From NCBI GenBank assembly GCA_963921195.1, contig OY992537.1, forward strand, positions 125,413,347-125,477,346: a stretch of 64,000 nt of DNA, in the 5' to 3' direction. Positions 1 to 10,990 of this stretch are shown one piece after another; the first letter of the stretch is position 1, and each line of letters starts with the position of its first letter. The notes under the pieces are model-generated. The model saw nothing but the letters and a program-made list of their open reading frames with translations. It made no database searches and was not told where the DNA came from. The position numbers and the translations under genes are program-made. The stretch is from Pegoplata infirma (lineage: Eukaryota > Arthropoda > Insecta > Diptera > Anthomyiidae).

Positions 1-1395
1 ACTTGAAGCGTATGATCCTTCAGAGTAAAAAACTTTTCGCAAAAAGTACTTTTTGGTACTTTTATATTTCCTGAAATAATGGTCTTATAAATTTATAACA
101 TAGTAACCTTCAGTGAGAAAAAAATACAAAAACGTGCTTTTTTGAAAATTCAAATAAAGCAAAAAATGGTAGAAACGTGTACTTTGGTACTTTTTATATC
201 TATTTAATGGTCCCAGAAACATGAAATTTGAATATAGGATCCACCGGAAAAAAAAGTTTTGCAAATAATACATTTTAAAAATTCTAAATAAGAAAGCGGG
301 AGAAAATTTTTGTCTGGTACTTTTTTAATCTTCTGATATAATGGTCCTAAAAAGTTTTAAATGTAGGATGCTACAGCGCAATAACATTCTTAAAAAGTAC
401 TTTTTGAAAAATTTTAATTAAGAATGTAGGCCGAAAGGCTAAAAAACATTCTGAAAGAAGTACTTTGGACATTCCGAATAAGAAGGTTGAAAAATGTACC
501 TTGGTACTACTTTGGCACTTTTTATATCTATATAATGGTCATAGAAACTTGAAATTTGAAACGCGGAAAAAAACATTCTGCAAAAAGTACATTTTGAAAG
601 TTTAGAATTAAAAAGGGGAAAAGGCTAAACAAATTCTCTGTTACTTTTTTATCTTCTGATATAATGGTCCCAAAAACTTTAAGTTTTAAATGTTGGATGC
701 TATAGCGCAAAAACATTCTTAAACAGTAATTTTTGAAACATTTATGTCTAAGAAAGCAGAAAGGCTAAAAAACATTCTGAAAGAAGTACTTTTTGTAAAT
801 TCCGATTTAGCTGGTTTACAAATGTACTTTGGTACTTTTCTATCTCTTGACATAAGGGTTTTAGAAAATTATAATTAAGAATTTAGGATCGTCCAGCAGA
901 AAAATCCATCTATCGAAAGTTGTTTTTAGATTCGATCCCACAAGGAGGAAAAATATACTTTGGTATTTTTTAGATCATTTGAATTAATAGTCATGTTAAA
1001 ACCTCCAGTGAGGAAAGAACAATAAAAAAACATTTTTTCAAAGTTCTGCTTCTTGGAGTAAAAAAAAAATTACTTTTCAATCTCCTAACATAATGGCTTC
1101 AGAGACTGAAAATTATGAATCTATGGTCATTTAGCGGAACACATGCTCGGAAATGAAATTTCTAAATTCCGTTAAAGGGGACAAAATGGCGTTAAAATAA
1201 GAATAAACATTACTTTTTCAAAACTGTTGATCTAGTACAGTAGAAGTCTCAAAATTTGAAAAGAAGAAAACTCCAGCAGAGCTACAAAAAAATAAGGACA
1301 TGTTTGGAAATTTAAATTTATTAGGGCGAAAGGGGGAAAAACGTTTTATATCCATTGGGCTTAAGACCCTAGAAATTTTTTTATACATGTTATTT
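1..1395 (+). repeat. Degenerate GTAC-rich tandem array, copy 1
   Basis: Intron DNA upstream of the first visible exon. It consists of diverged units of roughly 145 bp. Each unit holds GGTACTTTTT, then a stretch like CTCCTGAAATAATGGTC, then AACATTCTGAAAAAAGTAC. AAAAAGTACTTTTT is itself a palindrome. The same unit recurs in the array at 18340-22640 in the opposite orientation. No coding potential. Confidence 0.8.
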
Positions 1396-1399
1396 GGAA

Positions 1400-1612
1400 C
1401 GAAATAAAACTTATAAGGAACAAAATGAATGGAACAGTTAAAAAATGGGATAGAGCAAGGAACGAAATGGCCTGAACAGGTAACAAACTAGAATATAACA
1501 GGTAACAAAATGGAATAGAACGGGAAAAGAAATGAAATGGGACATATTAATAAATGGAATATATAAAATGGAATATGGAATGGAACAGGGAATGATTGGA
1601 AAACATTGGAAT
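1400..1612 (+). repeat. Short degenerate minisatellite (GGAACAGGTAACAAAATGGA-like)
   Basis: About ten imperfect copies of a unit near 20 bp, with recurring AATGGAATA, GGAACAGG and TAACAAAATGG. Likely slippage-derived and without evident function. Confidence 0.6.
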
Positions 1613-1683
1613 GATTTTTTTTACTAAGCTTTCATCCACTCAAAAAATGTTTTACTTAATAATTTTTTATTCACTCCAGCATT

Positions 1684-1990
1684 TGTATACTCTCCAACCA
1701 CAGTATGGGGGTATACTTACTTTGTCATTCCGTGTATAACGCATCGTAATATCGGTCGGGGATTTTATACCTATATTATTGATCCATAATCGATTCTAAG
1801 AAATTCTATAAATGTCCGTCCGTCAGTACATAACATCCGACAATACATATGCAGTCCAAAATTTAAAAGCTAGACTCTTGAAATTTGCACATTCTTAATT
1901 GGACAAAATCGGCCTAAGAGCAAAAAAGTTTCCATTGAAGAACTAAACCAATCTCTTTAAAACGCCATTTTATAAATGTTTTTAAATTTA
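1684..1990 (-). mobile_element. INE-1/Helentron-like family A, truncated copy
   Basis: On + it begins with a diverged CTCTCCAACCACAGTATGG, then GGGGTATAC, TTTGTCATTCCG, a GTCCGTCCGTC block and a relic of the GGTTAAGTTCGG region. This is the 3' portion of family A read on the minus strand. The 5' end is missing or decayed after about 1990. From 1991 to 2700 I see only AT-rich intron sequence. Confidence 0.65.
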
Positions 1991-2699
1991 AATTATATTA
2001 AAGTTGTGAAAAAAAGGGCAACAAATGAATTTTTAAACATTTATCATTCAAAGTTCATTTAAATATCTGATTTTAATCTGACACACTTTGAGTGTAACAA
2101 ACCAAAGAGTGCTGACGTAGAAAAGGTGGTTTCTTCCAAAAGTTGTCCATATCTCCACTTAGACTGTGCTGTCAATTAATCTTTTCAGATTTTTTATTTT
2201 TTCTTAGAAATAATTATTATTGACTGAAATCTAACTAATTAAAAAAATTCTATTAATTTTAAAAATTTCCAAAAAATCTTTTCTTTATATTATGCAGGGT
2301 ATTTATAGATAAAGGCAAAGCGGCTTAATAATTTTTTAATTGTTTTTTATTTAATTAAAACTCACTTTTATTTTAAAGTTTTAAAACATTTTTTTAAATT
2401 TCATTATTATAATCCATAATATTTTAATTACTAAATATTATATATTTTTTTTTTAAGTTTTTGTTTATGATTAATGGGTTTTTATTCACAGATTTTCTCT
2501 CTTAAAATTATACGCAAAACTCAACGATGTGTATCATTAAAACATGCAATATGAGTATAATGTTTAAGGTTAACTTAAAGATGAAACATATGTTTTGTAT
2601 ACTTTTTTTATTTATATATTTATATATTTAATAATTAAAATGATGCAAGGGGATATATGGGGAATTAAGATTATATACAAATTTTAGAATTAGTAATAA

Positions 2700-2870
2700 A
2701 TTATAAAAAATTAGAAAAAAAATTGCTAAAAATAAAATTGATTGATAATTTGAAAAATATCAATTGTTATTCTTTAAAGAGCAATTGAAATTCGAAAAGA
2801 GTCAATTTTAATTCGTTAAAGATCAATTTTGATGAGAAAAAGGTCAAAAGTAATTCAAACAAAAAATCTA
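2700..2870 (+). repeat. Weak tandem repeat of TCAATTTTAATTCG-like units
   Basis: Four to five loosely related units of about 30 bp, each with TCAATT plus GAAAAGAG, TTAAAGA or AAAAGGT. AT-rich intron DNA upstream of the first exon. Low significance. Confidence 0.35.
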
Positions 2871-2918
2871 TTTCTATTTGGTCAAAACACACAAATTTTT
2901 TCAAATAATTTGTTATCA

Positions 2919-3006
2919 AGTTTGCATCTTAAGTCTTTTGTTTTTAAAAATATACCAAATTAACATTTATATATAAATTAAGTTTGTGTCTTAAGTCTTT
3001 TGTTTT
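2919..3006 (+). repeat. 25 bp dispersed motif, two copies, sense orientation
   Basis: Copies at 2919-2943 and 2981-3006 match GTTTGTGTCTTAAGTCTTTT, the first with GCATC in place of GTGTC. They sit 150 and 90 bp upstream of the exon at 3070, just before its polypyrimidine tract. No homology was seen beyond the motif. Confidence 0.85.
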
Positions 3007-3069
3007 ATAATTTACCTACATTGATTAATTAACATTTTTCTTTTCTCTCTCTCTTTTCCCCCTCTCTAG

Positions 3070-3319
3070 GTACATTCACAACTACAACAAACACAACAAA
3101 TATATACACAAACACAATTATCGCCATTTAAAACAAATTTAAAAAGTAGTCGATTTCGTAACGAAGTATTTTTTATAAATTTGGAAGATGGCTATTTTGG
3201 TTGTCAAGTAAATGAGTCCTCCGACTATTTACAATTATACGAATTATCGAAATTATGCGACGGTAATCAAGATTGTTATCTTGGTTCCGATGAGCTTAAT
3301 AAAGAGCTTAAATGCACAA
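3070..3319 (+). CDS. dpy: dpy exon 1 of window: linker plus LDLa-like segment
   Basis: The 3' splice site is AG at 3068-3069 behind a strong CT-rich tract. The donor is A|GTAAGT at 3320. The frame is open from the first exon base. The first ~37 residues are Gln/Thr-rich and low in complexity. From about residue 38 the sequence reads LEDGYFGCQ, then LSKLCDGNQDCYLGSDE and ends at KC. The C-D-G-x2-D-C-x2-G-x-D-E block is the calcium-cage half of an LDL-receptor class A module; the first half is shorter in cysteines than a canonical one. No ATG or signal peptide is present, so this is an internal exon entered from upstream. The incoming phase cannot be known from this window. The donor is phase 1. 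The in-frame TTG at 3181 is not a start. Confidence 0.88.
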
Positions 3320-3414
3320 GTAAGTTGAAAAGTCCAGGAAACAAAAAAAAAAATTTTTCAGTTTTTGGGAACAAAATTTAATAATTTTTTTTTTTACTTT
3401 TTTTTTTAATTAAG

Positions 3415-3516
3415 ATGACTGTGATAAAGATGGCACTCAGTGCACAAATGGTGTGTGTCTAAATGGTGTCTGCCATTGTAATGATGGCTGGGGTGGTTGC
3501 AATTGCATCGATCAAG
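3415..3516 (+). CDS. dpy: dpy exon 2 of window: short Cys-rich EGF-like segment
   Basis: Acceptor AG is at 3413-3414 after a T-rich tract and donor G|GTAAGT is at 3517. Both are phase 1. The exon reads NDCDKDGTQC, then CLNGVCHCNDGWGGCNC and ends CIDQ. Cysteines are closely spaced in the pattern of a compact EGF-like (laminin/tenascin type) module that continues the LDLa-like exon before it. Only 95 bp of intron separates the two. The same segment precedes the first calcium-binding EGF in Drosophila Dumpy. It lacks the D-x-D-E-C calcium signature, which begins in the next exon. Confidence 0.88.
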
Positions 3517-3602
3517 GTAAGTTTTTAAAATGAAAAAATTCTTAAAATTTTTAGTTATTTAAAAAAATCCCAAAAATGAGAATTTTTTTTAGCGAAAGCT
3601 TT

Positions 3603-3794
3603 ATTTTGAGTAGGTTTATTCTAGACAAGATCGTGACGAGATCGAAACACGTGTCGTTTAACTCGTTCAACTAATTACCATTATAAAGAAATTTAGCACA
3701 GAAAAATATTTTTTTCGAAAATTATTTTATGTGAACATCATGGTGTAATTAGTAAAGAAAAATGACCTCGAGCTTGAATAAACCTACTCAAAAT
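3603..3794. mobile_element. Small TIR MITE, 192 bp
   Basis: Terminal inverted repeats ATTTTGAGTAGGTTTATTC at 3603-3621 and its exact complement at 3776-3794. The interior contains CACGTGTCG and AATGACCTCGAG. A related decayed copy is at about 31060-31290. It has no coding capacity, so it must be non-autonomous. Confidence 0.75.
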
Positions 3795-3916
3795 ATAATA
3801 TTTTGAAGGTCGAAAAAAAAATTTTATAACCTCCAACTACAGTATGGGGGTATACTCACTTTGTCATTCCGTGTGTAACGCATCGAAATATCGGTCGGGG
3901 ACCCCATAAGGTATAT

Positions 3917-6321
3917 GGGGCATTCCATGGGAAATCGAACACTTTGAAAAACTCTTTTTTTAGATTTTCCCAATTTGTTTACAGTTTTTAGTACCCTACG
4001 AAAACTCCTTCGTGGCAAATTTTCAGATTTTTTTGATGACCCGTTCAAAAGATATCGAATTTTTAAAAATTGGTAGTTTGTTCCTTTACTCAAACTTCTT
4101 TTAATCATAACTTCTTCAATAATGGTCCAAATTTAAAATTTGTTTTTTTTTTCAAAATTTTTGTTTTTTTACGTACTTTCTAAAAAAAAATCCAAAAAAT
4201 TCTTAAAAGCGCTCTAGTATGCGATTTTTAAGTTTTAAAATTTAAATCTCATTTTTGAAAATGTTTGTACTCTTCGATTTTTTTGAAATTTTTTTGTGTA
4301 AAACATCTATCGATTCTACAAATTTTTTGCCCAGGAGGATCGTGGGATAACGATTATTACTATTTTTTAAAATTTTTTTAATTTTGTAATTTCGAATCTT
4401 AAAATCATTTCTACTGCTCCAATGGTGCGTCATAGAGGGGTCCTTTATAAGACCGACCCCCATTAATTTCTAAGTCTTAACATTTCTTTGGAACAAACTA
4501 CTACCCTATCTCCAATTTCTAAGGGGGCTCCCATACAAAACGACATTTTTTAAAATCTGCTCCAACCGCTCTAACTACCCTAATAGTGCCCTTAGAGCAA
4601 CAAAATGTATAACCTACCCACAATATTTTTTTAGTCCAAACATTTTCGCTGAACACACCTACCCTTTATCTCTAATTGTTAAGGCGGTCCCCATACAATT
4701 TTTTTTATTTTTTGTAAATTTGTTTTATTTAATCAGCTTCTACCGGTCCAATGGTGCGTCCGAGAGGGGTCATTAGTGAGACCGACCCCCATTTATTTTT
4801 ACCCTGCAACATTTTTTCAAAATATACCTATGCCATATCTCAACTCCCTAAGTAGGGTCCCATACAAAATTACATTTTTATAAAATTTGCTCCAACTGTT
4901 ATTTCTATGGGAGCCTACTTCGAGTGTGGAGATAGGGCCTAGGTACCCAGCAAAAAAAGTGCGGAGTACTTCTATTTGGAGTGCTTTAAAACTATAACAA
5001 ATGTAATGAAATACAACAAAAATAACAAAAAACACTAGAAAAAAACACACAAACAGTTTTTTCTACTCCATAAAAAGTTGTTATTCAGCACTTAACTCAT
5101 TACCTTCCGCGACACTCCCATACAAAAGTAAGTAGATATTCAGTAGATAAGAAGTACTCCGAGCTTTCAAACAACTTCCAACTACTTCCACGGAGTAGTT
5201 CTTATCTACTGAATATCTACTTACATTTGTATGGAGGTGTCGCGATAGGTAATGAGTTAAGTGCTGAATATCTATGTATTCTGGAGTAGAAAAAACTGTT
5301 TGTGTGTTTTTGTCTTGTGTTTTTTGTTATTTTTGTTGTATTTCATTACATTTGTTATAGTTTTAAAGAACTCCACTGAGAAGTGGTAATGACTTTTTTT
5401 GCAGGGTATGTTTGGAAAAAATGTTGTAGGGTTAAAATAAATTGGGGTCGGTCTCACTTATGACCCCTCTCAGACACACCATTGGACCGGTAGAAGCTGA
5501 TTAAATAAAACAAGTTTACAAAAAACAAAAAAAATTGTATGGGGACCCCCTTAACAGTTAAAGATAGAGGGAAGGTGTGTTCAGAGAAAATGTTTGGACT
5601 AAAAAAATATTGTGGGTCGGTCATACATTTTGTTGCTCTAAGGGCACTATTAGGGCAGTTAGAGCGGTTGGAACAACTTTTAAAAAATGTCGTTTTGTGT
5701 GGGAGCACCCTTAGAAATTGGAGATAGGGTATTAGTTTGTTCCAAAGAAATGTTAAGACGTCAAAATTAATGGGGGTCGGTCTTATAAAGGACCCCTCTA
5801 TGACGCACCATTGGAGCAGTAGAAATGATTTTAAGATTGGAAAATTACAATAAATTTTTTTCAAAAAATTTTTAAAAATAGTAATAATTGTTATCCCACG
5901 ATCTTCCTGGGCAAAAAATTTGTAGAATTTATAGAAGTTTTACACAAACAAATTTCAAAAAAATCGAAGAGTACAAACATTTTCAAAAATGAGATTTAAA
6001 TTTTAAAACTTAAAAATCGCATACTAGAGCGCTTTTAAGAATTTTTTTGGATTTTTTTTTAGAAATTACGTAAAAAAACAAAAATTTTTTAAAAAAAAAA
6101 TTGAAATTTGGACCATTATTGAAGAAGTTATGATTAAAAGAAGTTTGAGTAAAGGAACAAACTACCAATTTTTAAAAATTCGATATCTTTTGAACGGGTC
6201 ATCAAAAAAATCTGAAAATTTATCACGAAGGAGTTTTCGAAGGGTACTAAAAACTGTAAACAAATTGGGAAAATCTAAAAAAAAAGTTTTTCAAAGTGTC
6301 CGATTTCACATGGAATGTCCC
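3917..6321. mobile_element. FB1 long inverted-repeat (foldback) element, copy 1
   Basis: A 2.4 kb palindromic element. The left end GGGGCATTCCATGGGAAATC is mirrored by the complement of GATTTCACATGGAATGTCCC at the right. Arms are near 1.0 kb each. Matching arm blocks include CCGTTCAAAAGATATCG against CGATATCTTTTGAACGG, and CCAACCGCTCTAACT against its complement near 5660. Flanks carry TATAT-type target sequence. It is inserted in a family A element and itself contains a palindromic MITE at 4946-5406. No transposase frame was found. The same conceptual peptide on opposite strands (3824-4108 and 6130 onward) reflects the mirrored arms, not a protein. Confidence 0.85.
4946..5406. mobile_element. 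Palindromic MITE nested inside FB1 copy 1
   Basis: 461 bp with ends CCCAGCAAAAAAAGT and the complement of ACTTTTTTTGCAGGG, flanked by TA on both sides (4944-4945 and 5407-5408). The arms run inward almost to the middle, where TCAGTAGATAAGAAGTACTC faces GAGTAGTTCTTATCTACTGA with about 40 bp between. TA flanks suggest mobilisation by a Tc1/mariner-type transposase. This is the third nesting level. Confidence 0.78.
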
Positions 6322-7069
6322 ATATATATTATTGATCAGTCCGTCTGTCTGTCTGTCCGTCCGTCTGTAGTTAACACGATGCAAAATAAAAGAGCTAGAT
6401 CGCTCAAGTTTGACATAAATATGTCTTATGGTCCTAGGCAGATTAAGTTCGGAAATGGGCCAAATCGGACCAGGGGAAAAAAAGAAGAACTAAAAGAACT
6501 TGAAGAACTAAACCAACCTCTTAAAAATGCTAATTTTTTGACGTTTTCTTGTATTTTTGTGAACCAAATAAGATATTTTTATGTTCGTAGAAGTTTATGG
6601 TCCTGCGCTTGGACCCAGGGGAATAAACAATGTGGCCTTTTTGCCCCGCCTCTCTTTTAAGGGCGTGGATAAAAAAATAATTTAAATAATTATAAAACTA
6701 TAATACTTAAGTGCACAAAGCAGACAAAAATGGACTTGTAAACATATACCGTGAGAGCCAAGGAGTCACCCCAGCTCACCGACCCCTCCCCATACCTTGC
6801 CCCCCCCCCCTTAAAACAACGCCCCTGTCAAATTTTTTTTTTTTTTTTAATTTTTTTACATGTTGGAGGGTATAATAGATTCGGCACAGCCGAATTTAAC
6901 ACTCTCACTTGTTTTTAATAAAATTTAATCAGAATTATTAAAAAATTTTACATTTGTGATATTTTTAGTTTAAAACTTGCGATTTTAAAAGAAAGTTTCG
7001 TGAAAAAATTAATAGCAAAAATCCATTTATCGTTCAAAAACTCCATTGTTATCAAAGAAAAAATAACAA

Positions 7070-7330
7070 AAATTTAAAATTAAAAATTTTTTTGTAAAAA
7101 TTACATTAAAAATATGTAAATTTACAAAAACCTAAAAATGTAACGAAGAATAATTGTAAAATTATGCAATTTTTTGTAATTTTTTTTATTTGATTATAAT
7201 TTTATTATAAATTTACAAACATTCTTCGTTACTTTTTAGTATTTTTTTTGCAAATTTATATATTTTTAACGTTAATTTTACAAAACAAAATGTGTAAATT
7301 TACAAAAAAAGTTGTAATTTTGTCAAAACT
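7070..7330. mobile_element. AT-rich inverted-repeat MITE relic
   Basis: GTAACGAAGAATAATTG at about 7140 is mirrored by the complement near 7225 (TTCTTCGTTAC), with further GTAAATTTACAA blocks on both sides. The axis is near 7180. Its ends are not sharply defined. It lies just before the acceptor of exon 3. Confidence 0.5.
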
Positions 7331-7443
7331 TAAAAAAATTAAAATTATTTTCTTTATTGTCTTTTAAATATCGCGTAAAATTCAGCCTTAAAAATTTTTA
7401 AATCCAAATTTTTAAATAATATATATTTTTTGTTTTTATTTAG

Positions 7444-7560
7444 ATGAGAACGAATGCAAAATGCGTCCCTGTGATGTATTTGCCCACTGTACGAATACAC
7501 TCGGCAGTTTTACGTGTACCTGTTTTCCTGGCTATCGTGGTGATGGTCTTCACTGTGAAG
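7444..7560 (+). CDS. dpy: dpy exon 3 of window: single EGF module
   Basis: Acceptor TTTTATTTAG ends at 7443 and donor G|GTAAGT is at 7561. The exon is 117 nt, phase 1 at both ends, so it encodes one complete EGF module. It begins DENECKMRPCDVFAHC and contains CTNTLGSFTCTC, in which C-x-N-x4-F-x-C matches the Asp/Asn beta-hydroxylation consensus of calcium-binding EGFs. It ends in GDGLHCE. A single module flanked by phase-1 introns can be duplicated or skipped without breaking the frame. The intron that follows is the 49.6 kb one. Confidence 0.93.
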
Positions 7561-8238
7561 GTAAGTTTTTTTGTTCTGTAACAGTTTCATAATAATACAT
7601 ATTTCTTTATTACGATTATTTACATATAAACAAAAACTTCCGCCACTCTATAGAGAAACAAAAAAAAAAAAAATATATAGAATCATTATAAATTTACAAA
7701 CTGGAAAAAAACTAGAAGAAATGTTATACCTATAAACTTTTCTCATGCATAACATTTTCTTGTTGTCGTTTGAGGTTTTAAAGTAGTTTTTCTTAACGGT
7801 TTTTATTATATTTTTATAAAAATAACCTTAAATTATAATAACAATAGTTACAATAATATAAAAAAAAATATATATATATGATCAAAACAAAACAATAATC
7901 ATGAACCATATAAACATTTTGATATACATATATGAGGTGTAACACAATAATTGGCCAGCTATAGAAAAATAGGAAAATTATTATATTTTGAAGCACTAAT
8001 GTGTCCAGCGCCAACCGTCCGATTTATTTACTTAATAAATATTTTATTTCATTTTCCTTCAAATCTGAATGAATATACCAAAAATGTTATTAACTTGACT
8101 TCAGCGCCATCTACCGGGTACAAAAAACATACTAGTTTGAACAGAACTTATGGTGTTAATTTTTTCTTGATAGCTTTTATGGTCCCGGAGATCATTCGTT
8201 ACTAACAGGCCAATCAAGCATTACACAAGTTTGAGCAA
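7561..8238 (+). other. 5' end of the 49.6 kb intron, no gene seen
   Basis: This begins with a canonical donor GTAAGT. The rest is AT-rich sequence with a CAGCGCCATCTACCGG fragment at about 8102, which may be a decayed mobile-element piece. No exon with flanking splice sites and an EGF pattern was found. Confidence 0.6.
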
Positions 8239-8406
8239 AGTTTGTGCCTTAAGTCTTTTGTTTTCTATTTTTTATAAATTAGTTATTTTACGAATTGATA
8301 TGTTTTAAAACATCAAGGAAACCATATTTTTGTAAAATAAAGTTTTATTAAGTGTTTTGGTTTCTTCGTTTTTAATATAAAGTTTGTGTCTTAAGTCTTT
8401 CGTTTT
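8239..8406 (+). repeat. 25 bp dispersed motif, two copies, sense orientation
   Basis: Copies at 8239-8264 (GTTTGTGCCTTAAGTCTTTT) and 8381-8406 (TGTCTTAAGTCTTTCG). They are 142 bp apart and form the left end of a block duplicated at 13699. Confidence 0.87.
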
Positions 8407-8710
8407 TGAAAATTATTTTCGATAAAACTGTAAATCACAAAATTGTATCTTGCATGAGATAAAAATTAAAGTAGACTACCAATAGACTAAAACTACAAAA
8501 GGGTTGCAGAAACTTGGCTCTAGTTTTTTTATGGCCCACTGCTGTATTTTCAGTTTTTTTAAAGGCTTCAAAAAAGCTATAATAACTGTACTTCTGGGCT
8601 AAAAAATATGTTAAAAAGTCTGCAGTAACATTTTGTGGTGTTTGTATTTAGACCATATTAACCCGCTACCCGTCATTTTATGGGGTAATTTTTGTCCTTT
8701 TTGCAAAATT
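8239..8710 (+). repeat. Diverged duplicated intron block, copy 1
   Basis: Collinear with 13699-14168 at a constant offset of about 5,455 bp. Shared landmarks are both 25 bp motifs, ATGGCCCACTG (8531 and 13983), the stretch around GGGCTAAAAAATATGTTAA, and GGTAATTTTTGTCCTTTTT (8684 and 14142). Sequence between landmarks is strongly diverged. Confidence 0.65.
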
Positions 8711-8780
8711 ATACATAGATGTCAACAAAAATATCGATTTAATGGGTTAAGTTGTATTACAAATTATAAATTTAATATAA

Positions 8781-10171
8781 AACAAGTAAAAAATTATAGT
8801 CGGTCACAACCGACCATATGATTCCCTACACCAGCGTTTTCCGGAAAATTAGATCTACCTTTCGTTAGATCTTTAATTAGGATAAATTTGAGTGAAATTT
8901 ACTTATTTTTGTTGCCAATAGACCGATTTTACGAAATATCCTGCGAAATTTTTATATGGGTCTAACAAGTGAAGTCTCCCTAGTGTCACCCGCGGATCTT
9001 TATGTAATTGGTTTTATTTTGTAGAGCAGAAAAATAAAGGGAAACGTATTTTTTCTAGCGGCCCAAATTGATATTTAGGGCGTAAAAGGGAGGGGAAGAC
9101 AAGGCCATTTTCAGTTTTTTTCGTGTATCTCCTATATTATGCAAAGAAACCTAGTCATATTAAATACCAAATGAAAGGTCATTGGAAAACCTATCTACGT
9201 GTGCTAAGAAGATGTCCAAACATGCACAACTTTTTGTTATATTGAGAACAGTACCAAAATTTGAGGACATTTTTGTTAATAAGTCGAAAAATATTAACTT
9301 CTTTGGCCCGTTGTTAGCACCACGAGATAGGTATTTTTAATACCTTTAATCTGATACCACACATGCCTACATTAATTTTGTTTAAATAGGCGTAAATCGT
9401 AAAAAACTGAAAAAGGTCAATTTTCCCCCATACAAATCGACCCCTCCTAAAAATGAGTTTGGGCCGCTAAAAAAAAATACGTGTCGAATTAATTTTCGTT
9501 CTTAACAACATATCCAAATTTCATGAAGATCGGAGGGTGACACCAGGGAGACTTCCCTTGTAAGTCCAAAAATGGTCCAATTATATTCGGAATAGATAAG
9601 GCCACCAAAGCATACGGTTTAACATCTTCAAACAAAATTTTGATGAAATATTTCCACTTTTCATGAATTTTGAGAAATTTATATGAACACCGGGAGAATG
9701 GTTTGAATGACGACTCCAAAAAAAAAAAAACTGGTGCGATTCCTTTAAAATTTGGAATTATGATTTGTGAATACAAAATATGTTTATCTGACAAGTCTTG
9801 GAAGGATACCTATTATAATACGGTTATTAGAGTCATTTGAGCCTAATTATATGGGACGTTTGTATGGGGGCTAGGCCTAAACGTTAACCGATTTTTTTCA
9901 AATTCAATAGGCTTTGTCCTTGGGCCAAAGAAAGCTTAAGTTTTAAATTTCATACAAATCAATTGATAACTGCGACCTGTATCGTGCTCACAACGTTTAA
10001 ATGGATAGACAGACGGACAGACAGACGGACGGACTTCGATAAAACGTCTCAGAAAGTGATTCTGAGTCGATCGGTATACTTAAAGTTGGGTCTAGTACCA
10101 ATATTTCCGATAGTTACAAACATCAGCACAAACTTATTATACCCTGTAGCACAGAGTGGTGTAGGGTATTA
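8781..10171 (+). mobile_element. INE-1/Helentron-like family D copy, interrupted
   Basis: It starts AACAAGTAAAAAATTATAGT with the short palindrome GGTCACAACCGACC and runs through a GACAGACGGACGGAC block. It ends in CAGAGTGGTGTAGGGTATTA. Other copies lie at 26557-27327 and 31557-32392. It is interrupted at 8965-9561 by a TIR element. Without that insertion it is about 0.8 kb. No transposition gene. Confidence 0.75.
8965..9561. mobile_element. Family E TIR element (about 600 bp), inserted in family D
   Basis: The ends ACAAGTGAAGTCTCCCTAG and the complement of CCAGGGAGACTTCCCTTGT form TIRs that extend through the GTGTCACCC block. Flanks are TA on the left and AA on the right, consistent with a worn 2 bp TA duplication. 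The empty site is visible in the intact family D copy at about 31777. Internal landmarks are GCGGCCCAAA near both ends and GGTATTTTTAATACC, a palindrome. Other copies are at 14318 and 60060. No transposase. Confidence 0.75.
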
Positions 10172-10439
10172 TTAACTACAGGTTTTTAATGTTTAATAGT
10201 TAGATTTTTAATCGATTAGCAGTGTCCATGTGTCTGATAGAGGTTGCAATTATCAGTCGATTTGGCGGAAATTTGAAACTAAAGCTTCTTTGGGAAAAAT
10301 CAGTCTATGTCTAGACCTAGTCCCCATACCTCTACTTTGTATATAACTAAAGTGACTCCAACAAGCGTATAATAATTGGAAATTTGACAGGTAAACGTTT
10401 TGTTTTGTATTCCTAAATCATCATTTTATATTTTAAAGA

Positions 10440-10990
10440 AATCGGACCAGTTCTAATTCTAGTGTAAGTAAATGTGGGAGTGTAAGTAAATGTGCGGAAG
10501 TGAATGTGTGTAAGTGAGTTTGGGTAAGTGAGTATGCATAAGTGAGTGTTTGTAAGAAATTGTGTATAGGTGAGTTGGCGTAAGTGAATTTGGGTAAGTG
10601 AGTGTGCGTAAGTACCTAAATGTATGTTAGTGAGTCTGTGTCAGTGAGTGTGTGAGTGTGCGTGAGTCGATTTTATGCGAAGGTTTGCGTGATTTTTTTC
10701 TCTCTTCACATTACCTCTCATTCCGAAAACGCTATAAAACTGCAAAATTTTTTAAAAAATTTAAAATTTTTTTGGATTTTGAAAATTTAAATTTCTAAAA
10801 ATTTGTTTGTATAAAAAAAAAATTTGGGAGCGTGAGTGTGAGTGAATCTTGTGTGAGTGCACGTAAGTGTGTGTTGTCTTAAATTTACTTCAGTGACTGT
10901 GAGCGAGTGTGAGTGGAAAAAATATGCTCGAGAGTAAATGTGCGTGATTGAAAAATTGCTGTCGTGAGTAAGTGAGTGTTTGTCAAAAGT
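10440..10990 (+). repeat. TGAGTG/TAAGTGAG minisatellite cluster
   Basis: Repeated GTAAGTGAGT-like and GTGAGTGTGCGTGAG-like units fill 10440-10680 and again 10830-10990, separated by an AT-rich spacer. The same unit with GAGTGCACGTGAGTGTG occurs at about 49205-49350, 52640-52710 and 56390-56560. From 10172 to 10440 there is only worn repeat DNA. Confidence 0.7.

Larger units (their letters stand above)
3825..6911 (-). mobile_element. INE-1/Helentron-like family A copy, split by a nested insertion
   Basis: The element starts at CCTCCAACTACAGTATGGGG, passes the CATCGAAATATCGGTCGG and ACCCCATAA blocks, and is interrupted from 3917 to 6321. It resumes at TATTGATCAGTCCGTCTGTC and ends at GATTCGGCACAGCCGAAT and ACTCTCACTTG. 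Family hallmarks, read on the minus strand, are a short palindrome TTCGGCTGTGCCGAA near the 5' end, a GACGGACGGACATCGCT core, and a 3' GGGTATAAAA. These resemble Drosophila INE-1/DINE-1. The element carries no gene; open frames crossing it are chance. Confidence 0.75.

Noticed and set aside
3181..3183. TTG as a translation start for the first visible exon
   Set aside because: The frame is open upstream to the acceptor at 3069 and the gene is eukaryotic, so this is an internal codon.
6130..6660. 176-codon frame starting MIKRSLSKGTNYQ
   Set aside because: It crosses the FB1 arm into the family A element. The same peptide appears on the opposite strand at 3824-4108 and at 49217-49591 because the arms are inverted repeats.
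9963..10175. Arg/Asp/Thr-rich frame (RRTDRRTD type), also at 27141 and 32183
   Set aside because: It is a translation of the GACAGACGGACG core of INE-1-like family D, not a protein.
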